DNA from: Vineibacter terrae
GTDB lineage: Bacteria > Pseudomonadota > Alphaproteobacteria > Reyranellales > Reyranellaceae
NCBI RefSeq assembly: GCF_008039615.1
Contig: NZ_VDUZ01000035.1
Span: 37,358 to 101,357, forward strand
Direction of reading: 5' to 3'
Length of the DNA: 64,000 nucleotides
Shown here one piece after another: positions 18,892 through 31,019 of this stretch (position 1 is its first letter; each line of letters starts with the position of its first letter). The notes beneath the pieces were generated by a model. The model worked only from the letters and a program-made list of their open reading frames with translations. It was not told the DNA's origin and made no database searches. Position numbers and translations under genes: made by a program.

Positions 18892-19380
18892 CTACAGCTC
18901 GTGCAGGTGGTTTTCCAGGACACGCACGAGGTGGTCCTCTACCAGGTCGCGGGTCACGTCCTCCAGGGGCACCTCCTCGATCGCCGCCTTGTCGCCGGCA
19001 TGCGCCGCTTCGGCGTCGCCGTAGTAGATGGCCATGCCGACCGGAAACACCGCTTCGAACGACACGCTGAGCGGCAGCGACACGGTGTCCCGCAGCAGCG
19101 GCAGGGCGAACTTGGCGACCAGGCTGGCATCGCTGGAGCCCGGCAGATAGAAGGCGCCGGTGTCCGACACGGTCGGCCGCATGCGGGCCTGGTGCAGGAT
19201 GCCGCCGAAGCGCTCCATCTCAGGCATGATGACATGCGTGAACACGGCCCGCGCCGCCTGCAGGAACACGCGCCGGGCCTCGACCTCCTCGGCCAGGAGC
19301 CGGGCCTCGCGCTGACGCTGCAGCTCCTTCTCGTGCAGCGCGCGGGCGATCAGCTCGTGGATGTCGTGTGCGGTGCGCAT
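18892..19380 (-). CDS. Unrecognised 162-residue protein
   Basis: I do not recognise this family. The first 55 residues are strongly helical and charged (HELIARALHEKELQRQREARLLAEEVEARRVFLQ), likely a coiled coil. The rest is mixed alpha/beta (GAFYLPGSSDASLVAKFALPLLRDTVSLPLSVSFEAVFPVGMAIYYG) with an acidic end (VPLEDVTRDLVEDHLVRVLENHLHEL). It has no signal peptide or membrane segment. The codon pattern is consistent with the neighbouring genes. It lies 128 bases downstream of lpdA on the same strand, separated from it by a family C repeat. Confidence 0.75.
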   Translation of the reverse strand: MRTAHDIHELIARALHEKELQRQREARLLAEEVEARRVFLQAARAVFTHVIMPEMERFGGILHQARMRPTVSDTGAFYLPGSSDASLVAKFALPLLRDTVSLPLSVSFEAVFPVGMAIYYGDAEAAHAGDKAAIEEVPLEDVTRDLVEDHLVRVLENHLHEL

Positions 19381-19391
19381 GTCAGGTCAGC

Positions 19392-19497
19392 TTTCGGACC
19401 GCGCGCGTCCACGCGCGCACTCGCCTGTAGCGAAAGCGGAAGGCGAAGCAGCTGGCGCTACGCGCCAATGCGCGCGTGGACGCGCGCGGTCCGAAGA
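19392..19497. repeat. Palindromic repeat, family C copy 2
   Basis: Begins TTTCGGACCGCGCGCGTCCA and ends with the reverse complement. The interior (CTGTAGCGAAAGCGGAAGGCG...CTGGCGCTACGCGCC) can form secondary hairpins. It lies 12 bases after the lpdA stop. Confidence 0.9.
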
Positions 19498-19508
19498 AAG
19501 ACAGCGCA

Positions 19509-20921
19509 TCAGATGTGGATCACCCGCCCGTACGCGGCGAGCACGGCCTCGTGCATCATCTCCGACAATGTCGGATGCGGGAAGACGGTGTGCATCAGCT
19601 CCGCCTCGGTGCTCTCGGCGGTGCGGGCGATGGTGTAGCCCTGGATCAGCTCGGTGACCTCGGCGCCGATCATGTGCGCGCCCAAGAGTTCGCCGGTCTT
19701 GGCGTCGAACACCGTCTTCACCATGCCGTCGGCCTCGCCCAGCGCGATCGCCTTGCCGTTGCCGATGAAGGGGAAGCGGCCGACCTTGACCTGGTAGCCC
19801 TTGTCCTTGGCCGCCTTCTCGGTGAAGCCGACGCTCGCCACCTGAGGCTGGCAGTAGGTGCAGCCCGGCACCTTGGTGACATCCAGCGGATGCAGGCCCT
19901 TCAGGCCGGCGATGTGCTCGACCGCGATCACGCCCTCGTGGCTCGCCTTGTGCGCCAGCCATGGCGGACCGCAGAGATCGCCGATGGCGTAGACGTTGGG
20001 CTCGCCGGTGAAGCCCCACTGGTCGATCACCACATGCGTGCGGTCGACCTTCACCTTGGTGCCTTCCAGCCCGATATTCTCGACATTGCCGACGATGCCC
20101 ACCGCCGAGATCACGCGCTCGACCGTCAGCTCCTGCGTCTTGCCGCCCGACTCGACCGTGGCAGTGACGCTGTCGGCCGCCTTCTTCAGCGCCTTCACCG
20201 TCGCGCCGGTCAGGATCTTCATGCCCTGCTTCTCGAACGCCTTGCGCGCGAAGGCCGAGATCTCCTCGTCCTCGACCGGCAGCACGCGCTCGAGCACCTC
20301 CACGACCGTGACCTCCGATCCGAAGGTGCGGAAGAAGCTCGCGAACTCGATGCCGATGGCGCCCGAGCCGATCACCAGCAGCGACTTGGGAATCGAGGGC
20401 GGCACCATCGCTTCCTTGTAGGTCCACACCAGCTTGCCGTCCGACTCAAGGCCCGGCAGCTGGCGGGCCCGCGCGCCGGTGGCCAGAATCACGTTCTTGG
20501 CGGTGAGCGCCGTGGTCTTCTTGTCCTTGTCGGTCACCGCCACCTTGCGCAGGCCGCCGGCGACGCCGTCGAGCCGGCCAGCACCGTCGAACACGGTGAT
20601 CTTGTTCTTGCGCATCAGGTGCTTGACGCCGGCATTGAGCTGGCCGGCCACCTTGCGCGAGCGCTCGACGACCTTCCTGGCGTCGAACCCGACCTCCTTC
20701 GCCGACAGGCCGTAGGCGTCGGCATGCTTCATCAGGTGGAACACCTCGGCCGAGCGCAGCAATGCCTTGGTCGGGATGCAGCCCCAGTTCAGGCAGATGC
20801 CGCCGAGATGGTCGCGCTCGACCACCGCCGTCTTCATGCCCAGCTGCGAGGCGCGGATCGCCGCGACGTAGCCGCCCGGCCCGGTGCCGATCACGATGAG
20901 GTCGAAACTGGTGTCAGCCAT
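19509..20921 (-). CDS. lpdA: Dihydrolipoyl dehydrogenase (E3)
   Basis: FAD flavoprotein that reoxidises dihydrolipoamide in the pyruvate dehydrogenase complex. The 470 residues have FAD-binding GTGPGGYVAA (12-21), the redox disulfide C43/C48 in GGICLNWGCIPTKALL, a second dinucleotide fold (VIGSGAIGIEFASFFRTFG), FAD-binding VYAIGDLCGPPWLAHKA and the catalytic dyad in HPTLSEMMHEAV. It is last in the pdhA-pdhB-pdhC-lpdA gene order, separated from pdhC by a family B repeat. Confidence 0.96.
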   Translation of the reverse strand: MADTSFDLIVIGTGPGGYVAAIRASQLGMKTAVVERDHLGGICLNWGCIPTKALLRSAEVFHLMKHADAYGLSAKEVGFDARKVVERSRKVAGQLNAGVKHLMRKNKITVFDGAGRLDGVAGGLRKVAVTDKDKKTTALTAKNVILATGARARQLPGLESDGKLVWTYKEAMVPPSIPKSLLVIGSGAIGIEFASFFRTFGSEVTVVEVLERVLPVEDEEISAFARKAFEKQGMKILTGATVKALKKAADSVTATVESGGKTQELTVERVISAVGIVGNVENIGLEGTKVKVDRTHVVIDQWGFTGEPNVYAIGDLCGPPWLAHKASHEGVIAVEHIAGLKGLHPLDVTKVPGCTYCQPQVASVGFTEKAAKDKGYQVKVGRFPFIGNGKAIALGEADGMVKTVFDAKTGELLGAHMIGAEVTELIQGYTIARTAESTEAELMHTVFPHPTLSEMMHEAVLAAYGRVIHI

Positions 20922-20940
20922 GTGGGTCTGCCTCTTCTTT

Positions 20941-21067
20941 CCTCCCCCAACACAGTTGGGGGAGGTGGCCGAAGGCCGGAGGGGGAGCCGACGTGGTCTC
21001 TACTACCAAGATCACCACGGCTCCCCTCCTCCCCTTCGGGGCACCTCCCCAGCAAAGCTGGGGAGGA
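20941..21067. repeat. Intergenic palindromic repeat, family B copy 3
   Basis: Same modules as copies 1 and 2, read in the opposite orientation (CCGGAGGGGGAGCCGACGTGG first). It sits inside the pdh gene cluster between pdhC and lpdA, so it must be transcribed with the operon or separate two transcription units. Confidence 0.85.
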
Positions 21068-21076
21068 TACTGATCT

Positions 21077-22363
21077 CTACAGCAGCATCGCCGCCGGCTG
21101 CTCGATGTAGCCCTTCAGCGTCTGCAGGAACTGCGCGCCGACGGAGCCGTCGACGATGCGATGGTCGGCCGAGAGCGTGCAGCTCATGATGGTGCGGATC
21201 ACCATCTGGCCGTCGCGCACCACAACCCGCTGCTCGCCGGCGCCGACCGCCAGGATGCAGGCCTGCGGCGGGTTGATGACGGCGGCGAAGTCCTTGATGC
21301 CGTACATGCCCATGTTGGAGATGGTGAAGCCGCCGCCCTGGAACTCATCGAGCTTCAGCTTGCCCTCGCGGGCGCGCGCGGCGAGGTCCTTCATCTCGGT
21401 GGCGATGCGGCCGACGCCCTTGAGGTCGGCATTGCGCACGATCGGCGTGATCAGGCCGCGGTCCGTGGCCACGGCGACGGAGATGTCGACCGTGCCGTTC
21501 AGGATCATGTCGGTGTCGGTCCACGAGGCGTTGACCTCGGGATGATCGCGCAGCGCCTGGGCGCAGGCCTTGATCACCATGTCGTTGACCGACACCTTGA
21601 TCCTGGCCTTCTCGCCCACGGCATTGATCGCCTGGCGCGCCGCCAGCAGCGCGTCGATCTCGTAGTCGACCGTCAGGTAGATGTGCGGGATCTGCTGCTT
21701 GGCTTCCGTCAGCCGCTTGGCGATCACCTTGCGGATGCTGTTGTGCGGCACCTTGCGCGTCTCGCCGGCCGGGTACACCGGTTGCGGCGCAGCCGGTGCC
21801 GGCGCCGCTGCCGCGGGCTTTGGCGCTGCCGCGGCGGTGCCGGCGCTGCGCGCCGCCTCGACATCGGCCTTGACGATGCGGCCATGCGGGCCGCTGCCGC
21901 TGACCCTCGCCAGATCGATCCGGGCATCGGCCGCGATGCGCCTGGCCAGCGGCGAGGCGAAGATGCGCTGACCGTCGGCACGCGCCGCCGGCGCCGGCGC
22001 TGCGGCCGGTCGCGGGGGTACTGCCGGCGCTGACTGTGCCGGCGCGGGCGACGGTGCCGCCGGCGGCGGGGCAGCTGGTGCCGCCGGTTGTGGCGCCGGT
22101 TTCGCGGCCGGCACCGCCTCGCCCTCTTCGACCAGGATCGCGATCGGTGCGTTGACCGCCACCGCCTCCGTCCCTTCGGCGACGAGGAGCTTGCCGATGA
22201 TGCCTTCATCGACAGCCTCGACCTCCATGGTCGCCTTGTCGGTCTCGATCTCGCAGATGACCTGGCCGGAGGTGATCTTGTCGCCCTCCTTCACGTGCCA
22301 CTTGGCGAGCTTGCCCTCGGTCATGGTCGGCGACAGCGCCGGCATCAGGATGTTGATGGCCAT
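21077..22363 (-). CDS. pdhC: Pyruvate dehydrogenase E2, dihydrolipoamide acetyltransferase
   Basis: Core of the pyruvate dehydrogenase complex, transferring acetyl groups to CoA. The 428 residues have one lipoyl domain with lipoyl-lysine K43 (ETDKATME), a long Ala/Pro-rich linker (about 85-130), the E3/E1-binding domain ([25 protein letters not shown]), a second Ala-rich linker, and the catalytic domain ending with H401 and D405 in DHRIVDG. It starts 22 bases after the pdhB stop. Confidence 0.96.
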   Translation of the reverse strand: MAINILMPALSPTMTEGKLAKWHVKEGDKITSGQVICEIETDKATMEVEAVDEGIIGKLLVAEGTEAVAVNAPIAILVEEGEAVPAAKPAPQPAAPAAPPPAAPSPAPAQSAPAVPPRPAAAPAPAARADGQRIFASPLARRIAADARIDLARVSGSGPHGRIVKADVEAARSAGTAAAAPKPAAAAPAPAAPQPVYPAGETRKVPHNSIRKVIAKRLTEAKQQIPHIYLTVDYEIDALLAARQAINAVGEKARIKVSVNDMVIKACAQALRDHPEVNASWTDTDMILNGTVDISVAVATDRGLITPIVRNADLKGVGRIATEMKDLAARAREGKLKLDEFQGGGFTISNMGMYGIKDFAAVINPPQACILAVGAGEQRVVVRDGQMVIRTIMSCTLSADHRIVDGSVGAQFLQTLKGYIEQPAAMLL

Positions 22364-22385
22364 GTGCCTTCTCCCCGCGCGGCGA

Positions 22386-23789
<1,404 letters not shown>

Positions 23790-23845
23790 GGTCGGTGTTC
23801 CGCTCGTGGGGTCGATGTCGTCAGCGCAGGCGTCACGTCACGTCG

Positions 23846-24895
23846 TCACGTTGACGGACGCGACTCGACCAGCACGTCGGTCCACAGCTCGGCGGGATCC
23901 GGCTCGGGGCTGTTGGTCGCGAACTCGGCGGCATCGGCCACGACCTTGCGCACCTCGGCGTCGAGCGCCTTCAGGTGCGCCTCGTCGAGCACGCCCTTGT
24001 CGGACATCATCTTCTTCAAGCGCTCGATCGGGTCGCGCTCGGTGCGCATCCTGTCGACTTCCTCCTTGGAGCGGTACTTGCCGGGGTCGCTCATCGAGTG
24101 GCCGCGGTAGCGGTAGGTCAGCATCTCCAGGATGTACGGCCCCTTGCCCGAGCGCGCGTGCTCGACCGCCTTCTCGCCCGCGGCCTTGACGGCCAGCACG
24201 TCCATGCCGTCGACCTGCTCGCCGGGGATGCCGAAGGCCTCGCCATGCCGGTACAGGTCGGCGACGGCGGAGGCGCGCTCGACGGAGGTGCCCATGCCGT
24301 ACTTGTTGTTCTCGATGACGTAGACCACCGGCAGCTTCCACAGCGCCGCCATGTTCATGGCTTCGTAGACCTGGCCCTGGTTGGCGCTGCCGTCGCCGAA
24401 ATAGGTCAGCGACACGCTGTTGCTGCCGTCATACTTGCGCGCGAACGCAAGCCCGGTGCCGATCGGTACCTGGGCGCCGACGATGCCGTGGCCGCCGTAG
24501 AAATTGCGCTCGCGGCTGAACATGTGCATCGAGCCGCCCTTGCCCTTGGAATAGCCGGTGGCGCGCCCCGTGAGCTCGGCCATCACGCCGCGCGGATCCA
24601 TGCCCGTGGCCAGCATGTGGCCGTGGTCGCGGTAGGAGGTGATGACGGCATCCTTGGTGCTGTCGATGGTGGCCTGCATGCCCACCACCACCGCCTCCTG
24701 CCCGATGTAGAGGTGGCAGAAGCCGCCGATCAGGCCCATGCCGTAAAGCTGTCCGGCGCGCTCCTCGAAGCGGCGGATCAGCAGCATGTCATGGTAGTAC
24801 TGCTTGAGCTCCTCGGCGGTGGCGCTGTTGTCGCCGGTACGCGAAGAGCGGGACGCCGGCTCTCCGGCCTTTGGCTTCGCAGCGGACTTCGCCAT
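23846..24895 (-). CDS. pdhA: Pyruvate dehydrogenase E1 alpha subunit
   Basis: Alpha subunit of E1, which decarboxylates pyruvate. The TPP/metal motif is FGDGSANQGQVYEAMNMAALWKLPVVYVIENN, and the phosphorylation-loop region YRYRGHSMSDPGKYR is present. The ATG at 24895 follows GGGAGGAG by four bases and gives 349 residues; the much longer open frame upstream is non-coding. It is the first gene of the pdh cluster. The promoter should lie in 24896-25094, which contains a long inverted repeat at 25032-25068. Confidence 0.95.
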   Translation of the reverse strand: MAKSAAKPKAGEPASRSSRTGDNSATAEELKQYYHDMLLIRRFEERAGQLYGMGLIGGFCHLYIGQEAVVVGMQATIDSTKDAVITSYRDHGHMLATGMDPRGVMAELTGRATGYSKGKGGSMHMFSRERNFYGGHGIVGAQVPIGTGLAFARKYDGSNSVSLTYFGDGSANQGQVYEAMNMAALWKLPVVYVIENNKYGMGTSVERASAVADLYRHGEAFGIPGEQVDGMDVLAVKAAGEKAVEHARSGKGPYILEMLTYRYRGHSMSDPGKYRSKEEVDRMRTERDPIERLKKMMSDKGVLDEAHLKALDAEVRKVVADAAEFATNSPEPDPAELWTDVLVESRPST

Positions 24896-25031
24896 CGATC
24901 TCCTCCCAGGCTCGAAACACGCAGCGCGCACCATGACGCCGCGCCCCACATCCGACGAGCCAACTTGGCGCAAAGCTGTTGTTCCGCCTAGGAAATTCGC
25001 TACTTTCGGCGAACATTCAAGCCCAGGCTCG

Positions 25032-25068
25032 CAATCTTTCGGGCATCGTCGCAATGCCAGAAAGATTG
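25032..25068. promoter_or_regulatory. Long inverted repeat upstream of pdhA
   Basis: Arms 25032-25046 (CAATCTTTCGGGCAT) and 25054-25068 match as inverted copies with one mismatch and a 7-base spacer. The element lies 137-173 bases before the pdhA ATG and 27 bases after the TRAP permease stop. There is no U-run on either side, so it may be a regulator binding site for pdhA or a processing hairpin for the TRAP mRNA. Confidence 0.5.
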
Positions 25069-25094
25069 TTGCGCACCAGCCCGCCTGACCACAA

Positions 25095-27143
25095 TCAGGC
25101 CTTTCGCGGAACCACGGGCGGCCGGAACTTCTGCAGCGCCCAGACGCCGAGGCCGATCGCCAGGCCGACGCCGTCGCTGATCGGCTCCGGCGCGATGAGG
25201 CAGAGCGCCCCCACGAACAGGACGACGCGCAGCGGCAGCGCCAGTGCTCCACCGAGCCAGCCTTCGGTCGCGCAGGCGAGCAGGCAGACACCGACGGTTG
25301 CGCTGAGAAGCGGCTGCGCGATCTCCAGCCAGTCGCCCTGCCCCAGCAATGTCGGGCTGTAGAAGAACATGAACGGCACGATGAACGTTGCCAACCCGAG
25401 CTTGACGGCGATCCACGACGTCTTCCACGCATCAGCCTTAGCCATGCCCGCGGCCGCGATCGAGGCCACAGCCACCGGCGGCGTGATCGCGGACAGCACG
25501 GCGTAGTAGAAGATGAACATGTGGGCGGTGAGCTTGGGCACGCCGATCTGCACCAGTCCCGGCGCCACGACCGCGGCGGCGATCGCGTAGGCCGCCGTCG
25601 TCGGCATGCCCATGCCGAGGATGGTCACGACGATCATCGTGAAGAACATCGCCAGAAGCTGCGAGTTGCCGGCAATCGACTGCATGATGTAGGCGAACCG
25701 GCCACCGATGCCCGTGAGCGCGATCACGCCGACGACGATGCCGGCGGCGGCGCATACCGCGACAAGCTGGATGCTGTCCTTGGCGCCGAGCTCGAGCGCA
25801 TCGATCACGGCCCGCCATCCCATGACCGCATCGCTGCGCCGCCAGCGCCATCTGCCGTCGTCGTCCCGCGCGATGCCGTTGAACCAGCTCACGACGATGC
25901 AGGCGAGCATGCCCAGGCCGGCGGCGAGGAACGCCGAGTAGCCCTCAGTGAAGGCCCACACCAGGACCACGATCGGTGCCAGCATGTAGAACCGCGCCAT
26001 CATCGGGCCCAGCCGCGGCAGCTCGGCCATCGGCAGTCCGCGCAGCCCTCTCTTGGCCGCATGCAGGTCGCAATGCATGTAGCAGGCGACATAGAACAGG
26101 AAGCACGGGATGATCGCCGCGAAGGCGATCTCCGCGTACTTGATGCCGGTCGCCTCGGCCATCAGGAAGGCGGCCGCGCCGAGCACCGGCGGTGTGATCT
26201 GGCCGCCGGTCGACGAGGTTGCCTCGATGGCGCCGGCGGTCGCCCGATCGTAGCCGACGCGTCGCATCATCGGGATGGTGACCGAGCCCGAGGCCACGAC
26301 GTTGGCCACCGACGAGCCGCTGATCGACCCGAACATCACGCCCGACAGGACCGCGACCTTGGCCGGCCCGCCGCGCGCCCAGCCGACCAGCGCGACGGCC
26401 AGGTCGTTGAAGTAGTCGCCCGCCTTGGACCGGGTGAGGAAGGCCGCGAAGGCGGTGAACATGATGATGAATGTCGAGGACACCTCGAGCGTCGGACCGA
26501 AGATGCCGAGGTTCGAATAGATGTAGGGGAAGGCGAACCACAGGTCCTTCAGCGACTTGTCGTGGTGGAGCGGCTCGGGCAGCCAGTGGCCCAGCACCGC
26601 GTACAGCATGAACACCGTCGCGATGATGGTGAGCGCGTTGCCCGCCGTGCGCCGCGTGAACTCGAAGACGACGGCCAGGCCGACGAGGCTGTAGAGCAGA
26701 TCGGGCGTCTCGTAGACCGCGCCCTGGTTCATCTGCAGGTCGTCGAGGTTGCGCCACATGTAGACCGCGCAGGCTGTGGCGCCGGCGATGAACAGCCAGT
26801 CGTACCAGGGAACGCCGTCCCTGCCCCTTCCCCTGGCGATGGCGAAAAATCCGAAGCCCAGGACGGCGCCCCACGCCAGGTGGATGGCGCGGAACAGCTC
26901 CTGGTCGATGTTGATCGGGAAGAAACGATAGAGGCCGGTGCCGATCGCGTCGTCGATCGTGCGCAGGATCACGGGGCCGGTCAGGATGATCAGATGGAAC
27001 GCGGTGAAGCCGGCGCACAGCCAGTAGAACAGCACGCGCTCCCAGCGCCGGTGGGCGCGCTTGCTGGCCGCATGCTCCAGCTCATCGACGTCGACCTGGC
27101 CGACCTCGTCCTGCGGATCGGCCCGCTGCTGAACGTTCGCCAT
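25095..27143 (-). CDS. TRAP transporter fused permease, TAXI type (DctQM fusion)
   Basis: Ion-driven uptake permease of the tripartite TRAP family, with the small (4TM) and large (12TM) membrane subunits fused in one 682-residue chain, as usual for TAXI systems. The N-terminal part (about 35-200) holds four to five membrane segments. The large part includes GVMFGSISGSSVANVVASGSVTIPMMRRVGY and the conserved ATSSTGGQITPPVLGAAAFLMAE and GMGMPTTAAYAI motifs. It is paired with the substrate-binding protein upstream at 27277. The substrate is unknown; some TAXI systems take up C4-dicarboxylates or amino acids. Confidence 0.93.
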   Translation of the reverse strand: MANVQQRADPQDEVGQVDVDELEHAASKRAHRRWERVLFYWLCAGFTAFHLIILTGPVILRTIDDAIGTGLYRFFPINIDQELFRAIHLAWGAVLGFGFFAIARGRGRDGVPWYDWLFIAGATACAVYMWRNLDDLQMNQGAVYETPDLLYSLVGLAVVFEFTRRTAGNALTIIATVFMLYAVLGHWLPEPLHHDKSLKDLWFAFPYIYSNLGIFGPTLEVSSTFIIMFTAFAAFLTRSKAGDYFNDLAVALVGWARGGPAKVAVLSGVMFGSISGSSVANVVASGSVTIPMMRRVGYDRATAGAIEATSSTGGQITPPVLGAAAFLMAEATGIKYAEIAFAAIIPCFLFYVACYMHCDLHAAKRGLRGLPMAELPRLGPMMARFYMLAPIVVLVWAFTEGYSAFLAAGLGMLACIVVSWFNGIARDDDGRWRWRRSDAVMGWRAVIDALELGAKDSIQLVAVCAAAGIVVGVIALTGIGGRFAYIMQSIAGNSQLLAMFFTMIVVTILGMGMPTTAAYAIAAAVVAPGLVQIGVPKLTAHMFIFYYAVLSAITPPVAVASIAAAGMAKADAWKTSWIAVKLGLATFIVPFMFFYSPTLLGQGDWLEIAQPLLSATVGVCLLACATEGWLGGALALPLRVVLFVGALCLIAPEPISDGVGLAIGLGVWALQKFRPPVVPRKA

Positions 27144-27224
27144 CTACGCCGTGCCTCCCTCCCTGTCGCCGTCCGCCGATCATGCCGCCGGTTCGGCCTG
27201 CTGCGGTGCCATCCTGACGGCAGA

Positions 27225-27250
27225 ACGCCCGCTCCGTGGGGAGCGGGCGT
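27225..27250 (-). promoter_or_regulatory. Hairpin between TRAP binding-protein and permease genes
   Basis: Perfect 11-base arms ACGCCCGCTCC (27225-27235) and its complement (27240-27250) with a 4-base loop, located 27 bases past the binding-protein stop and 82 before the permease ATG. There is no U-run. Such a hairpin commonly stabilises the upstream binding-protein message so that it exceeds the permease message. Confidence 0.6.
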
Positions 27251-27276
27251 CGCGGCCTACAGGCTGAACCCTGCCG

Positions 27277-28242
27277 TCACTTCAGGATCGCCTTCGGATC
27301 GAGCGGAATGTTCTTCTCCTTGTAGTACTTCACGGCGCCCGGATGGAACGGCAGGAACGCGTTGCGGACGGCATTCGCCGGCACGGTTTCCTTGGCCGCC
27401 TCGTGGCCCTGCACCATGGCGCCATTGTTCTCGAGCACCGCCTTGACGATCGCGTAGGCGACGTCGTCCGGCAGGTCCTTGTGGGCGATGGCGAAGTTGT
27501 AGACGCCGACCGTCCTCTCATCGGCCGTCTGCTGCTTGTAGGTGCCTTTGGGAATGACCGAGTCGGACCATTCCGGCATCGCCGCCTTGATCTTGGCGAT
27601 CTCGTCGTTCGTCCAGGTGAAGAACACCACCTCCTTCTCGGCGTCGAGCTGCGAGAATGCGGCGATCGGCAGGCCGGCGCCGAAACAGAAGGCGTCGAGG
27701 ATGCCGTCGCTGAGCTGGCCGGCCATGTCCGATCCCTGGCCGTTGCGGATCGTCGCCTTCATGCCCAGCGCCTGGAAGATGAGCGGCATGTAGGTGCCCG
27801 GCGTCCCGGCCTTGGGCCCGACACCCACCGTCTTGCCATCGAGCTGCTTGAAGGCGGTGACGCCCGACTTCTTCAGGGCCACGCACTGGAACGGCGTGTC
27901 GTACATCGGGAAGAGCGCCCGGATGTTCTCGAACTTCTTGCCCTTGGTCCAGTCGCCCTTGCCGGTCCAGGCCTGCAGCGCCACGCCCATCGTGGTCATG
28001 CCGAGCTCGACCTTCTTGTCGTCGACCAGCAGGATGTTCTGGTTCGGCCCCTGGGTCTGCTGCGTCGAGACGTTGACCCCCAGCTTGTCCGTCAGCAGCT
28101 TGGCCAGCACGCCGCCATAGATGAAGTACGTGCCCCCGATCGAGGCGGTGCCGAGCGTCATCGGCTTCGGCTGCGCCAGCGCCGCGCCGGCGGCGCCGAG
28201 CGCGACAGCCGCCGAGGCGGCCATCAAGACTCTACGGAACAT
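27277..28242 (-). CDS. TRAP transporter TAXI-family substrate-binding protein
   Basis: Periplasmic solute receptor for the fused permease. The 321 residues begin with a signal peptide (MFRRVLMAASAAVALGAAGAALAQ) and then LGTASIGGTYFIYGGVLAKLL, the TAXI signature region, followed by GPKAGTPGTYMPLIFQALG. The ATG at 28242 is preferred because GGGAGGAT lies nine bases upstream and it starts a clean signal peptide; a frame-mate at 28263 would add seven residues. No lipobox is present, so it is free in the periplasm. Confidence 0.94.
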   Translation of the reverse strand: MFRRVLMAASAAVALGAAGAALAQPKPMTLGTASIGGTYFIYGGVLAKLLTDKLGVNVSTQQTQGPNQNILLVDDKKVELGMTTMGVALQAWTGKGDWTKGKKFENIRALFPMYDTPFQCVALKKSGVTAFKQLDGKTVGVGPKAGTPGTYMPLIFQALGMKATIRNGQGSDMAGQLSDGILDAFCFGAGLPIAAFSQLDAEKEVVFFTWTNDEIAKIKAAMPEWSDSVIPKGTYKQQTADERTVGVYNFAIAHKDLPDDVAYAIVKAVLENNGAMVQGHEAAKETVPANAVRNAFLPFHPGAVKYYKEKNIPLDPKAILK

Positions 28243-28351
28243 CGCGATCAATCCTCCCAACATTGCCCCGGCACCTTTCTACCGGAGATCCTTGCAGCTC
28301 AGCGTATATACGGTAGGCACGTCCGCCTTCAAGGCGAAGGATATGCCCCTG

Positions 28352-28442
28352 CTGTCATCCCGAGCGCAGCGGGGGATCTCCCGCGGGAGGACGCACAGTG
28401 CGCCATTCGCGGGAGATCCCTCGCTGCGCTCGGGATGACAGC
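28352..28442. repeat. Palindromic repeat, family A copy 4
   Basis: Complete family A copy between ftsB and the TRAP operon, with one base change in the left arm (GCAGCGGGGGATC). It is 24 bases beyond the ftsB stop and could terminate that transcript. Confidence 0.9.
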
Positions 28443-28465
28443 AGGCGGCGCGGACGTGCCAATGC

Positions 28466-28762
28466 TCAGCGTGTCGGCGTGAAGACGATGATGTCGTCCG
28501 GCCAGGCGACATGCAGCAGCGCGCGGGCGCGCTCGTCGATCATGTCGGGGTCGAGGCTCTGGTTGCGCAGCACGGTGACGCGCCGATCCCAGATGTCGCG
28601 CGTGGCCTTGGTCTCGGCCAGGGTCGCCTCGGCGCGCGCCACCTCCTGCCGCAGCTGCAGCAAGGCGAGCACGCCACGATCGCCGTTCATGAGGTGGTAG
28701 CCGAAATAGGCGAACACCACCGCGAAGGCGACGGGCGTCAGCAGGTTGCGGATCCGCAGCAT
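28466..28762 (-). CDS. ftsB: Septum formation initiator FtsB
   Basis: 98-residue bitopic division protein (FtsB/DivIC family). It has a short cytoplasmic start, one membrane segment (LLTPVAFAVVFAYFGYHLM, about 7-25), a coiled coil (LLQLRQEVARAEATLAETKATRD) and the periplasmic conserved end LDPDMIDERARALLHVAWPDDIIVF. It lies between eno and pdhA as in other alphaproteobacteria, where it is often annotated septum formation initiator. Confidence 0.92.
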   Translation of the reverse strand: MLRIRNLLTPVAFAVVFAYFGYHLMNGDRGVLALLQLRQEVARAEATLAETKATRDIWDRRVTVLRNQSLDPDMIDERARALLHVAWPDDIIVFTPTR

Positions 28763-28940
28763 CGCCGGAGCTTAACCACGATTTCGTGACGCCGACAAGA
28801 AACTTCAGGTCGTCTAAGGAGTTACGGATCGATTTTCATCCCGGCCAGCCCCTGCCGCCGGCCTGCCGAGAGGACGCGACTTCGCCGGGCGCCGGCGCTA
28901 TGGTGCGGGCCAGGATCGCCCCCGCGTAGAGGACAGTGTC

Positions 28941-29456
28941 ATGAGCGAGCATACCGACTGGCGCAACGACGGCGTGCGGGTGATCCCCGCGCACACGCTG
29001 GACCCCAACACGGCCCAGACACCGGGCATGAACCGCGCCGCGGCGATCAACTTCGCGCGCGTCGGCGCCCAGAAGATCTGGGCCGGCACGGTGACGATCC
29101 ACGCCAAGGCCAAGACCGGCGCGCATCACCACGGCCACCTCGAGAGCGTGATCTACGTCGTGAAGGGCCGCGCCCGGATGCGCTGGGGCGAGAAGCTCGA
29201 GTTCATCGCCGAGGCCGGTCCCGGCGACTTCATCTACGTGCCGCCCTATGTGCCGCACCAGGAGATCAACGCCAGCGACGACGAGCCGCTGGAGTGCGTG
29301 CTGGTGCGCAGCGACAACGAGGCGGTGGCCATCAACCTCGACATCAAGCCGGTCGAGAATCCCGAGTCGGTCTACTGGGTCGACCCGACCCACCCGCACC
29401 CGCACGATCACGGGCACACGCACGCCCATCCGCACAAGGACGAGCCGACGCGCTGA
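28941..29456 (+). CDS. Cupin-domain protein with His-rich tail
   Basis: 171-residue single-domain cupin. Metal-binding motif 1 is HHHGHLESVIYVVKGRARMRWG and motif 2 is PGDFIYVPPYVPHQEINA. The last 30 residues are strikingly rich in histidine (HPHPHDHGHTHAHPHKDE), suggesting metal storage or delivery. The catalytic role is unknown; small cupins include isomerases, dioxygenases and binding proteins. It is convergent with eno across a family C repeat. A similar His-rich sequence heads the nitrile hydratase-like alpha subunit at 31638, about 2 kb away. Confidence 0.88.
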   Translation: MSEHTDWRNDGVRVIPAHTLDPNTAQTPGMNRAAAINFARVGAQKIWAGTVTIHAKAKTGAHHHGHLESVIYVVKGRARMRWGEKLEFIAEAGPGDFIYVPPYVPHQEINASDDEPLECVLVRSDNEAVAINLDIKPVENPESVYWVDPTHPHPHDHGHTHAHPHKDEPTR

Positions 29457-29462
29457 TCATTC

Positions 29463-29543
29463 CTTCGGACCGCGCGCGTCTACGCGCGCACCGGCGCGCC
29501 AGCGCCGCGTCATGAGCGCGCGTGGACGCGCGCGGTCCGAAGA
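29463..29543. repeat. Palindromic repeat, family C copy 3
   Basis: Short family C copy with intact outer arms (CTTCGGACCGCGCGCGTCTA and complement), located exactly between the 3' ends of the convergent cupin and eno genes, where it can serve as a bidirectional terminator-like hairpin. Confidence 0.9.
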
Positions 29544-29550
29544 ATGGCGT

Positions 29551-30953
<1,403 letters not shown>

Positions 30954-31019
30954 GAGTCCCGGGGATGACAGCTGCCGCTTCGGATACTAGATTTCAGGCC
31001 TACGCGGAGAACATGACCG

